Shown piece by piece: positions 1 to 6,287 of a stretch of DNA of 6,287 bases (position 1 is its first letter; every line of letters begins with the position of its first letter). The notes beneath the pieces are model-generated. The model had not been told where the DNA came from and did not search any database. It was given only the letters and a program-made list of their open reading frames with translations. This DNA comes from Deltaproteobacteria bacterium (lineage in GTDB: Bacteria; Desulfobacterota; Desulfobacteria; Desulfobacterales; SURF-15). The DNA is taken from assembly GCA_024644775.1 (NCBI GenBank), contig JAHEHB010000330.1, positions 1 to 6,287 on the forward strand. The letters run 5' to 3'. Both the position numbers and the translations under genes were made by a program.

Positions 1-1116
1 CCAGCCCTTTATCCGCCGGTTACTAAAATGTTGGGACAAGCAGGTCTGGGGAATGAAGGAAAAAACAATAACGGCTGGTCACGGGTGGTCATCGAAAAAC
101 CCTTTGGCCGTGATTTGAAAACCGCCGTGGAACTGAACCAGAGTATCGGCAGGTATTTTAAAGAACACCAGGTGTTCCGGATAGACCATTACCTGGCCAA
201 AGAGACGGTCCAGAACATACTGATGTTTCGTTTTGCCAATGCCATTTTTGAGCCCATCTGGAACAGAAGATATATTGATCATGTCAACATCCTTGCTTCA
301 GAGACTTTAGGTGTGGAACATCGGGCGGGCTATTATGAACAGTCGGGTGTCATTAGAGACATGTTTCAAAACCATATGATGCAACTGCTGGCGCTTACCG
401 CCATGGAAGCGCCGTCACAATTTGAACCGGACCGTGTCAGAGATGAGAAGTTAAAAATTTTTCGTTCTCTAAGGCCTTTTCCAATTGAAAAACTCCAGGA
501 ACACATCGTACTCGGTCAATATGACCGGGGTGAAATTGATGAAAACCCGGTTCCGGCGTATCGAGAAGAGCCGGGTATAAATCCTGACTCTCTGACGCCG
601 ACCTATGCCAAAATGAAAATTTTTATCGACAACTGGCGGTGGCAGGGTGTACCTTTTTATTTGATATCCGGCAAGCGTCTGGCTGAGAAGATAACGCAGA
701 TCGTCATTGGGTTTAAAGAGGTGCCTCATTCCATGTTTCGGAAAACCCTTGGGGAGACCATTGATGCCAACCGACTCACACTCGGGATTTACCCGAATGA
801 GAAAGTTACCCTTACATTCCAGACAAAGAATCCGGGTGCACGGGTATGCCTGCGGTCCGTCACCATGGATTTTTCGTATCAACAAAGTTATGGCGGGCCG
901 GTTCTGGAAGCCTATGAAAAAGTGCTCATCGATTGCATGCTGGGGGATCAGATGCTTTTCTGGCGACAAGACGGTATCGAGCGTTGCTGGTCGTTCTTGA
1001 CGCCGATTTTAAATGAATGTGAAACATTTTGCGATCGATCAGAAATGCTTCAATTTTACGAATCCGGGAGTTGGGGACCTCATAACCCTTTAGTTTTTGA
1101 AAAAAGTATCATTTGA
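1..1116 (+). CDS. zwf: Glucose-6-phosphate 1-dehydrogenase, 5'-truncated by window edge
   Basis: Cytosolic enzyme that oxidises glucose 6-phosphate to 6-phosphogluconolactone with NAD(P)+, the first step of the oxidative pentose phosphate pathway. The frame is open from base 1, before the first ATG at 28, and the leading residues (ALYPP...) match the family, so this is a partial gene. Counting the visible 371 residues from base 1, EKPFGRD is at about 32-38, RIDHYLAKE at 60-68 (substrate-binding His63, Lys67), FEPIWN near 83-88, RDMFQNH at 119-125 (Asp120 and catalytic-base His125), GKRL near 224-227, and a C-terminal GSWGP near 356-360. By comparison with the family (about 490 residues) roughly 115-125 N-terminal residues are missing, including the Rossmann GxxGDLA nucleotide-binding motif, so cofactor preference cannot be judged. 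Two oddities: Ala replaces the usual Gly in DHYLGK, and YLISGK replaces the usual YLRTGK. The distal pgl gene encodes the next enzyme. Confidence 0.96.
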   Translation, partial: PALYPPVTKMLGQAGLGNEGKNNNGWSRVVIEKPFGRDLKTAVELNQSIGRYFKEHQVFRIDHYLAKETVQNILMFRFANAIFEPIWNRRYIDHVNILASETLGVEHRAGYYEQSGVIRDMFQNHMMQLLALTAMEAPSQFEPDRVRDEKLKIFRSLRPFPIEKLQEHIVLGQYDRGEIDENPVPAYREEPGINPDSLTPTYAKMKIFIDNWRWQGVPFYLISGKRLAEKITQIVIGFKEVPHSMFRKTLGETIDANRLTLGIYPNEKVTLTFQTKNPGARVCLRSVTMDFSYQQSYGGPVLEAYEKVLIDCMLGDQMLFWRQDGIERCWSFLTPILNECETFCDRSEMLQFYESGSWGPHNPLVFEKSII

Positions 1117-1171
1117 GGTTTGTTTCAAGCCTGTTTGATTAGCAAAATTAAATTTTCTCAAGACCTCAAAT
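1111..1171 (+). repeat. Inverted repeat spanning the zwf stop codon
   Basis: Bases 1112-1119 (TTTGAGGT) are perfectly complementary to 1163-1170 (ACCTCAAA). Pairing extends to an 11-base-pair stem (1111-1121 with 1161-1171, one G-U pair) around a 39-base AT-rich loop. It covers the zwf stop and most of the 70-base gap before the next gene. There is no following T-tract, so it is not a standard intrinsic terminator; it may be an mRNA-processing or stabilising structure, or chance. Confidence 0.3.
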
Positions 1172-1186
1172 TATAGGCAATATTCT

Positions 1187-1906
1187 ATGATAAGTGGGAT
1201 CAGGAAAATGGAAACCGAATTGGAACAACCCACAAAAAAAACATCGAAACCAATATTTAAGGCCATTGTTTTTGTGGCCTTTATTATCGGCGCCATTTTC
1301 TTAATCCGTTTTACACCGATCAAAAATTATCTTACGGCCGACGCCCTGGGCAGTTTTCTTGAAGGCGCGGGTATTTGGGCGCCGGTGGTATATATGATCT
1401 TCTATGCCATAGGTGTTTGTCTTTTTGTGCCAGGCACATTGCTGACCGGTTTAGGGGCCGCCATATTCGGGGCCTACTGGGGATTTTTATATGTCTGGAT
1501 TGGCGCCATGCTGGGTGCCGTTGCCGCCTTCTTTATTGGACGGACCCTGGGAAGAGACTTTGCCGCCTCAATAATCGGCGGTAAACTTAAAAAATATGAT
1601 GATGCCATCGAGCGTAACGGATTCGCAACGGTTTTATATCTTCGGCTGGTTTATTTTCCGTTTACACCCATGAATTTCGGCATGGGGCTGACCAAGGTTC
1701 GATTCTGGGACTATTTCGCCGGAACCGGATTGGGCATCATTGTTGGGACATTTATCTTCACCTTTTTCATTGGAACGCTAAAAGATGTGTGGGTTTCAGG
1801 AAACTGGAAAGAGCTGATATCCTTTAAAGTTTTCTTTTCAATAGGACTTTTTATCTTTTCATTTTTCATTCCCAAGATTATTAAAAGGATAAAGGGCGAA
1901 AAATAG
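1187..1906 (+). CDS. TVP38/TMEM64 (VTT-domain, DedA superfamily) inner-membrane protein
   Basis: A 239-residue polytopic membrane protein of the VTT/SNARE-associated family. The cytosolic N-terminus is Lys-rich, followed by a membrane segment at about 23-41. The VTT core then carries the diagnostic PGTLLTGLGAAIFG stretch (about 82-95), a glycine-rich helix, and IGRTLGR (117-123). A second conserved half has YLRLVYFPFTPMNFG (about 151-165) and GTGLGIIVGT, and a last hydrophobic helix (about 213-229) ends in a basic tail. The molecular role of bacterial TVP38 proteins is not settled. Related DedA proteins move undecaprenyl phosphate across the membrane and eukaryotic VTT proteins scramble lipids, so a lipid-handling role beside glycosyltransferases is a reasonable inference. 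The start is ambiguous: ATG 1187 has only a weak AGG (1175-1177) upstream, while in-frame ATG 1208 is preceded by GGGA at 1196-1199 with 8-base spacing; the choice changes only seven residues. It lies 70 bases after zwf and 69 before the next gene. Confidence 0.88.
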   Translation: MISGIRKMETELEQPTKKTSKPIFKAIVFVAFIIGAIFLIRFTPIKNYLTADALGSFLEGAGIWAPVVYMIFYAIGVCLFVPGTLLTGLGAAIFGAYWGFLYVWIGAMLGAVAAFFIGRTLGRDFAASIIGGKLKKYDDAIERNGFATVLYLRLVYFPFTPMNFGMGLTKVRFWDYFAGTGLGIIVGTFIFTFFIGTLKDVWVSGNWKELISFKVFFSIGLFIFSFFIPKIIKRIKGEK

Positions 1907-1912
1907 AATATT

Positions 1913-1940
1913 GTTACACGGGGAAGAACGCCCCGTGAAC
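1913..1940 (+). other. GC-rich intergenic hairpin
   Basis: CACGGGG (1917-1923) pairs perfectly with CCCCGTG (1931-1937) over a 7-base loop. With A1916 bulged, GTT (1913-1915) pairs with AAC (1938-1940), giving about 10 pairs. It begins 7 bases after the stop of the TVP38-like gene and ends 35 bases before the next start. No T-run follows on the + strand, so it is not a classic rho-independent terminator. A 3'-end-protecting or translation-modulating structure within a polycistronic message is more likely. Confidence 0.5.
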
Positions 1941-1955
1941 ACGCACGTAGATATT

Positions 1956-1962
1956 AGGGAGA
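1956..1962 (+). promoter_or_regulatory. Distant Shine-Dalgarno-like AGGGAGA for the CesA-like gene
   Basis: AGGGAGA is the only purine-rich anti-SD match before the ATG at 1976, but it lies 13 bases from it, longer than the usual 5-9. A TAG at 1955-1957 blocks any in-frame start further upstream, and the only downstream option nearby is GTG at 1985, which is still further away. ATG 1976 is therefore kept as the start, with the unusual spacing noted. Confidence 0.4.
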
Positions 1963-1975
1963 CAACCATTCCACG

Positions 1976-3457
1976 ATGATTGACGTGTTATCTGGATTAA
2001 TCTCTACTGTTTATTTTTTGGCAGCCGGCGGTTTACTTCTGTATGGCTTGAATTGTTATGTTATGGTGTACCTGTTTCACCGGAAACGCAAGGCTGCTGA
2101 AATCGCCCGTCACAAGGTGATGTCGTCCTTTGAGAATCTTCAGCTTGAAGACGACCTTCCCGTGGTGACGACCCAGATTCCCGTTTACAACGAGTTCAAC
2201 GTTATCGAACGGATTCTTCGTGCCGTGTGTCAAATGGTTTATCCGGAAGGGCGACATGAAATTCAGGTTCTTGATGATTCAACAGATGAAACCCGCTCTC
2301 TCATCGACAATGTTGCGGCAGAACTTCTCACCGCCGGACATGATATTCAGGTCATCCGTCGGGAAAATCGCGAAGGATATAAGGCGGGTGCTCTGAAAGT
2401 CGGGATGGAAAGCGCCAAGGGAGAGCTCGTCACTGTTTTTGATGCGGATTTTATTCCGCCGCCGGATTATCTTTTGCGCACCGTTCCCTTTTTCTTGACA
2501 GATGACAATTTGGGGCTGGTTCAGACCCGCTGGGGCCACTTGAATCGTAGACAATCCTTACTCACACGGGCCCAATCCATCGGGATCGACGGCCACTTCA
2601 TGATTGAACAGTCTGCACGGAACTGGAACGGTCTTTATATGAATTTTAACGGTACCGCCGGCCTGTGGCGTAAATCGGCCATCATCGATGGGGGCGGATG
2701 GCAATCGGATACATTGACCGAAGATATGGATCTTTCATACAGGGTTCAATTTGCCGGCTGGCAAACCGTTTACCTTCCGGATGTAGTGGTTCCCGCAGAA
2801 ATCCCTGAAGACGTCAATGCCTTCAAGAGCCAGCAGTTTCGATGGGCCAAAGGGTCCATTCAGACTGCAATAAAACTATTCCCTCGTCTATTAAAAGCGC
2901 GGGTTCATCTGTTTAAAAAAGTTCAGGCCGTTTTTCATCTGACCCATTACATGGTGCATCCCCTGATGCTCACGCTGGCGATTCTGGCACTTCCAGTTCT
3001 TTTGACATTAAAGATAAAATTAGCGCCGCTGCTCTTTACTGTCATCGCCGTTGCGTTGGGACTCTCCATGATCGCACCGAGCACACTCTATTTCGTGAGT
3101 CAACGCGCCGCATATTCGGATTGGTTTCGACGTATTCTCTGTTTACCGATTCTGGTTGCCGCTGGTGTGGGGCTCGCGTTGTCAAATTCCAGGGCTGTTT
3201 TCGAGGCAATGATCGGACGAAAAAGCGGTTTTGTACGCACTCCCAAACGGGGCGATCATGAAATAAAAAAGTACAGGCTTCGTGCACCTTGGATGGGGCT
3301 CTTTGAAATCCTAATAGGGATCTATTGCATATGGTCCCTTACATACTATATCTCATCGGAAAAATATCTCATCGGTCCCTTTCTCGCCATCTACGCAGCA
3401 GGTTTTTTATTTGTAGGTCTTTTAACCGTATTTCACAGCTATAGATTGATGAGATGA
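1976..3457 (+). CDS. Membrane-anchored cellulose-synthase-like family 2 glycosyltransferase
   Basis: A 493-residue inner-membrane glycosyltransferase, a usual length for bacterial CesA/CslA-like proteins. There is one N-terminal membrane helix (about 8-34) and then a cytosolic GT-A domain: IPVYNE (68-73), LDDSTDET (99-106, nucleotide-binding Asp), DAD (156-158, metal-binding DxD), TED (248-250, catalytic base) and QQFRW (286-290, the QxxRW acceptor/channel motif). Three to five C-terminal helices follow (about 321-345, 350-374, 387-404, 440-458, 465-485), interrupted by a cytosolic segment with GRKSGFVRTPKRGD (about 414-427), typical of this bacterial subgroup. All catalytic motifs are intact. 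Known relatives transfer a sugar from a nucleotide-sugar donor, often processively, to build beta-linked polysaccharides; donor and product are not readable here. No BcsB or PilZ partner is in the window, so true cellulose synthesis is not supported. Its stop overlaps the next start by four bases (ATGA), implying translational coupling. Confidence 0.9.
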   Translation: MIDVLSGLISTVYFLAAGGLLLYGLNCYVMVYLFHRKRKAAEIARHKVMSSFENLQLEDDLPVVTTQIPVYNEFNVIERILRAVCQMVYPEGRHEIQVLDDSTDETRSLIDNVAAELLTAGHDIQVIRRENREGYKAGALKVGMESAKGELVTVFDADFIPPPDYLLRTVPFFLTDDNLGLVQTRWGHLNRRQSLLTRAQSIGIDGHFMIEQSARNWNGLYMNFNGTAGLWRKSAIIDGGGWQSDTLTEDMDLSYRVQFAGWQTVYLPDVVVPAEIPEDVNAFKSQQFRWAKGSIQTAIKLFPRLLKARVHLFKKVQAVFHLTHYMVHPLMLTLAILALPVLLTLKIKLAPLLFTVIAVALGLSMIAPSTLYFVSQRAAYSDWFRRILCLPILVAAGVGLALSNSRAVFEAMIGRKSGFVRTPKRGDHEIKKYRLRAPWMGLFEILIGIYCIWSLTYYISSEKYLIGPFLAIYAAGFLFVGLLTVFHSYRLMR

Positions 3458-5574
3458 GAGAAACAAACGCCGGCACGATACCGATTCACACCGCTGCTTC
3501 AAAAGTATTGTTTTTCCTGGCCGCATTGCTAATGTTTCTGCTTTGCATAAAAGGCGGACGATTTGGGTTTATCGGTGAGCACACGCTCTATTTCCCATGG
3601 TTGAACGCATCACATCCAACATTTATGCTTCCCGGGGGGAAGTTCATCCTGCTTTTTTCCATTACCTGGGTCATTTGTCTGATCATGCTTCTGACATGGC
3701 CCAGGGGATTATCCAGATCTAAAAGTTGGATATTGATTCTAATTATTGCACTTGTCTGCCGTCTGGCGTTGTTGCCCCATGAGCCCTCGGACGATATCAA
3801 CCGGTATCTCTGGGAGGGCCGTCTGATCCACGAGGGCATCAATCCATACATGTATTCCCCGGACGATCTCTCTTCTTCCGATATCGCAAAAAATGATCCG
3901 TTTTTCGAAAAGATCAATCACCCCCAAATTCCGGCAGCATATCCGCCATTGATGCTGTGTATCTTTTCCCTTCTGGTTTGGGTCAGCCACACGCCCCTGG
4001 CCATGAAAACAATGATGATGCTGTTCGATATCGGCACACTGGGCGCCCTGTTCATGCTTCTTCAATACCGGCATCTGGAGCCAAGGTGGTCCATTTTATA
4101 TGCCTTTAATCCGGTGATCCTCTACGGTTTCGCCGGTCAGGGTCATTTCGATTCCATCATGATTTTTTTCTATATGGCGGCCTTAGTTTGCTATGATCAA
4201 AAGCGTTGGACATGGATGTATCTTTTTATGGGCCTTGCCGTGCAATCCAAATATGTTGCAGTGGTGATGCTGCCGTTTTTGATTCGTCGGGATACCATAA
4301 AATACCTGTGGGTGACACTTCTGGTGACGGTTCTTCCTTATGTACCGTTTATATCCGAAGACCCATGGCAACCGTTATACGGACTTATCAAATTCGGTGA
4401 AACCTATGCTTTTAACGGATCCGTCCATGGGTTACTGATGGCAGCGCTTGGCGGAACCCGCCCGGCCACAACGCTCTGTAAAATACTTTTGGGTACAACA
4501 CTTTTATTTGGATATATTTACTTTCATCCTCAACGGAGCCGGCGTTTTATAAATGATCCCATTTCAGGTTCTTTTTTTGCTGTGGGTGTGCTTCTGGTTT
4601 TGGCTCCAACCATCCATTTCTGGTATATCAGCTGGATCATTCCTTTTTTGGTGTTGCGACCCACCAAATCCTGGACACTCCTCTGCCTGACCATCAGCGG
4701 GTATTTTGTCGCCAATGGAATCTACCATCATACCGGTCGATGGCACCTCCCCATAGAGATACAAATTTTGGAATGGTCGCCCTTCTGGCTGCTGTTGTTA
4801 CACGATATTTATATCACATGGCATCATATGAGAATGCCCGTTGACAGTCATCCTACCCGATCGGTATCGGTGGTCATACCTGTCCGAGATGAAGCGGCCC
4901 GTATCAGCATGTGTATACAGGCGCTGAAGAAAGATGCTGCCGTTGAAGAAATCATTATCGTTGACGGTGGGTCAACAGATCATACCGTCGATCTGGCAAA
5001 GCAAGCCGGGGCAAGAGTCGTCGAACTAACATCGTCTTCGACAACGGATAACGGCCGTGGAGAACAAATTTATGCCGGTATTCAGAACGCCCGGGGGGAT
5101 GTGATTGCCATCGTTCATGCCGATACTTTGGTTACTGCACCGACATTTCAAAAAATTCTCAATGTCCTTTCAAAGCAACCCATCCTTGCCGGTGGTGCGG
5201 TGGGAAGTGTTTTTAACGAAAACGGCGGGCTTCTTCGCCTGTTGGAATTTGCCAACGACTTTCGCGCTGTGTTTTTCGGAATCAGTTTTGGTGATCAGGT
5301 GCAGTTTTTTCGGCGAAAACCGGTGGTAAGACAGAATCTATTTCCCTCAATACCGCTTATGGAAGATGTCGAGTTCAGTCTTCGGATGCATCGGGTAGGC
5401 CGCCGGATTTTTCTTTTTGGAAATGCGTTGGTTTCAACGCGTCGCTGGCGTTCCGACGGGTTCAAGCATTCGGTATTGGTAATCCGTCTTTTGGTCGCAT
5501 ATCTGTGGCAACGGGTGTGGAAAAAACCGGATACGCTTTCCCTTTATCGCCGTTATTATGGAAAATCATCATAG
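3454..5574 (+). CDS. Two-domain glycosyltransferase: GT-C (GT87/DUF2029-like) membrane part fused to a TIGR04283-like GT2 domain
   Basis: A 706-residue protein. Residues about 17-455 form a polytopic part with roughly 11-12 hydrophobic helices. The loop after the third helix carries PSDDINRYLWEG (111-122), GINPY (128-132) and later NHPQIPAAYPPL (155-166); the acidic pair and 'NPY...YPP' pattern are typical of bacterial GT-C mannosyltransferase-like proteins that use polyprenyl-phosphate sugars on the outer face. After a short linker (about 456-469), residues 470-700 form a soluble GT-A domain: VSVVIPVRDE (471-480), DGGSTDHT (504-511), RGEQIYAG (535-542), VHADT (554-558), GDQVQFFRR (613-621), PLMEDVEFSLRMHRVGR (634-650) and RRWRSDGF (663-670). 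This order matches the TIGR04283 family, normally a free-standing protein of about 220-240 residues. The frame is uninterrupted across the join, and internal ATGs at 4828 and 4834 lack a Shine-Dalgarno. The start at 3454 overlaps the preceding stop (ATGA) and has no strong SD of its own, so coupling is likely. Substrates are unknown. Confidence 0.85.
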   Translation: MRETNAGTIPIHTAASKVLFFLAALLMFLLCIKGGRFGFIGEHTLYFPWLNASHPTFMLPGGKFILLFSITWVICLIMLLTWPRGLSRSKSWILILIIALVCRLALLPHEPSDDINRYLWEGRLIHEGINPYMYSPDDLSSSDIAKNDPFFEKINHPQIPAAYPPLMLCIFSLLVWVSHTPLAMKTMMMLFDIGTLGALFMLLQYRHLEPRWSILYAFNPVILYGFAGQGHFDSIMIFFYMAALVCYDQKRWTWMYLFMGLAVQSKYVAVVMLPFLIRRDTIKYLWVTLLVTVLPYVPFISEDPWQPLYGLIKFGETYAFNGSVHGLLMAALGGTRPATTLCKILLGTTLLFGYIYFHPQRSRRFINDPISGSFFAVGVLLVLAPTIHFWYISWIIPFLVLRPTKSWTLLCLTISGYFVANGIYHHTGRWHLPIEIQILEWSPFWLLLLHDIYITWHHMRMPVDSHPTRSVSVVIPVRDEAARISMCIQALKKDAAVEEIIIVDGGSTDHTVDLAKQAGARVVELTSSSTTDNGRGEQIYAGIQNARGDVIAIVHADTLVTAPTFQKILNVLSKQPILAGGAVGSVFNENGGLLRLLEFANDFRAVFFGISFGDQVQFFRRKPVVRQNLFPSIPLMEDVEFSLRMHRVGRRIFLFGNALVSTRRWRSDGFKHSVLVIRLLVAYLWQRVWKKPDTLSLYRRYYGKSS

Positions 5575-5659
5575 CGCTTTTTTCCATGTAAGCATTTAAT
5601 CATACCTGAATCGGTAATCGGGCAAAAAGACCATTTATGGCTGGACACTACCTAAAAAC

Positions 5660-5664
5660 AAGGA
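5660..5664 (+). promoter_or_regulatory. Shine-Dalgarno of pgl
   Basis: AAGGA lies 6 bases before ATG 5671, the best-placed ribosome binding site in the window. It fixes the pgl start against the overlapping out-of-frame TTG at 5666. Its strength contrasts with the weak or distant sites of the three membrane genes upstream, so pgl is probably translated independently. Confidence 0.75.
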
Positions 5665-5670
5665 TTTGAT

Positions 5671-6287
5671 ATGTCGGATCATACAAAGCGGATCATTGTG
5701 CCGGATTCAAATCGACTGGCCGAAAAGGGGGCCGAAATGTTTTGCGAAATCGCAAAAAAGAGTATTTCGGATCGAGGCCGGTTTGTCGTTGCCGTTTCCG
5801 GAGGGTCCACGCCCAGAGGTGTGCACGGGCGCTTGTCCAAAGAGCCGTACCTTTCCGACATCTCATGGGAGAGAACATATATTTTCTGGGTGGACGAGCG
5901 AATGGTGGACGTTGATCATCCGGACAGCAACTTCGGTACTGCTCGAAAGGATTTATTGGAAAAAATTCCGATACCCCTCGATCAAATATACCCCATGCCT
6001 GTAAAGGCACATCCGGAAGACGGGGCCGGACTTTACCAGATGACACTCAAGACCTTCTTTCAAAGTATCGGCAGCGATGATCCGGTGTTTGACCTCATTC
6101 TGCTCGGTATCGGTAAAGACGGACATACGGCCTCATTATTCCCGAAGCACGCTTTTACTTATCCGTTACAATCATGGGTCATCAGCGTTAAAGGTGGAAA
6201 CCCGAATGTCTTCCGTTTAACGTTCACTTATTTGGTTTTGAACAGCGCCAGGCACATCTTGTTTCTGGTTTACGGAAAGGATAAAGC
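5671..6287 (+). CDS. pgl: 6-Phosphogluconolactonase, 3'-truncated by window edge
   Basis: Cytosolic hydrolase that converts 6-phosphogluconolactone, the product of Zwf, into 6-phosphogluconate. The visible 206 residues (the last codon begins GC, hence Ala) run off the right edge; full proteins are about 225-260 residues, so some 20-50 are missing. Family motifs are in order: FVVAVSGGSTPRG (38-50, phosphate-binding), IFWVDERMVD and DHPDSNFG (71-80, 82-89), FDLILLGIGKDGHTASLFP (140-158, with the active-site DGH) and LNSARHILFLVYGKDKA (190-206). It belongs to the SugarP-isomerase-fold (DevB-type) lactonase, not the beta-propeller YbhE type. It starts 96 bases after the glycosyltransferase fusion with a good AAGGA site. 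Sharing a strand and neighbourhood with zwf supports the pathway assignment. Confidence 0.95.
   Translation, partial: MSDHTKRIIVPDSNRLAEKGAEMFCEIAKKSISDRGRFVVAVSGGSTPRGVHGRLSKEPYLSDISWERTYIFWVDERMVDVDHPDSNFGTARKDLLEKIPIPLDQIYPMPVKAHPEDGAGLYQMTLKTFFQSIGSDDPVFDLILLGIGKDGHTASLFPKHAFTYPLQSWVISVKGGNPNVFRLTFTYLVLNSARHILFLVYGKDK

Noticed and set aside
469..969. 166-codon open frame on the minus strand inside zwf
   Set aside because: It lies wholly opposite a strongly conserved zwf frame, its translation resembles no family I recognise, and there is no sign of its own ribosome site.
1117..1186. Promoter (TTGATT at 1135, TTATAG at 1171, TATTCT at 1181)
   Set aside because: No pair of boxes has acceptable spacing and the region is simply AT-rich; not enough to call a promoter. 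The 5575-5670 gap was also scanned without a credible -35/-10 or -24/-12 pair.
3348..3375. Direct repeat of 12 bases (ATATCTCATCGG) with 16-base period
   Set aside because: Only two copies, inside a coding region and in different reading frames; most likely chance.
3588..4074. Two overlapping minus-strand open frames (109 and 111 codons) within the GT-C domain
   Set aside because: They overlap each other and a well-supported membrane protein gene; the translations are low-complexity shadows without recognisable motifs.
4828..4836. Internal ATG codons as a separate start for the C-terminal transferase
   Set aside because: No Shine-Dalgarno precedes them and the frame is continuous with the membrane domain, so a single fused protein is simpler. 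A secondary internal start is not excluded.
5558..5587. ATGGAAAA/TTTTCCAT inverted repeat at the end of the fusion gene as a terminator
   Set aside because: The 8-pair stem is AT-rich with a 14-base loop and no T-run follows it; the T residues are part of the stem.
5666..6004. Plus-strand TTG-start frame of 112 codons overlapping pgl
   Set aside because: The pgl frame starting at 5671 carries all lactonase motifs and the AAGGA site; the other frame is its shadow, as is the minus-strand frame at 5693-6046.

Overview
The window is a compact, single-strand (+) bacterial gene cluster of five protein genes with no RNA gene, mobile element or CRISPR array visible. It looks like a Gram-negative anaerobe or relative of moderate GC content. 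The protein styles (Zwf, VTT-domain protein, CesA-like transferase) would suit Desulfobacterota, but that placement is an impression from sequence style and not a demonstrated assignment.

Layout: (1) bases 1-1116 hold the C-terminal three quarters of glucose-6-phosphate dehydrogenase (zwf), cut by the left window edge. (2) 1187-1906 encodes a TVP38/TMEM64 (VTT/DedA-superfamily) inner-membrane protein. (3) 1976-3457 encodes a membrane-anchored, cellulose-synthase-like family 2 glycosyltransferase with all D, DxD, TED and QxxRW motifs. (4) 3454-5574 overlaps it by the four bases ATGA and encodes a 706-residue two-domain protein: an N-terminal polytopic GT-C-type (GT87/DUF2029-like) mannosyltransferase-like part joined to a C-terminal soluble GT-A (GT2) domain resembling the TIGR04283 'rSAM/selenodomain-associated' transferases. 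(5) 5671-6287 is the start of 6-phosphogluconolactonase (pgl), cut by the right edge. Gaps between genes are short (70, 69 and 96 bases), so co-transcription is likely; no convincing promoter was found inside the window.

How the genes fit together: zwf and pgl encode the two consecutive steps of the oxidative pentose phosphate pathway (glucose 6-phosphate to 6-phosphogluconolactone to 6-phosphogluconate, yielding NAD(P)H). They are separated here by a three-gene membrane module that looks like glycan or glycolipid synthesis: a possible lipid-carrier/scramblase-type protein, a probable processive glycosyltransferase, and an unusual transferase fusion with predicted active sites on both faces of the membrane. 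The substrate and product of that module cannot be read from the sequence. The most interesting items are the GT-C/GT-A fusion and the insertion of this module between two central-carbon genes.
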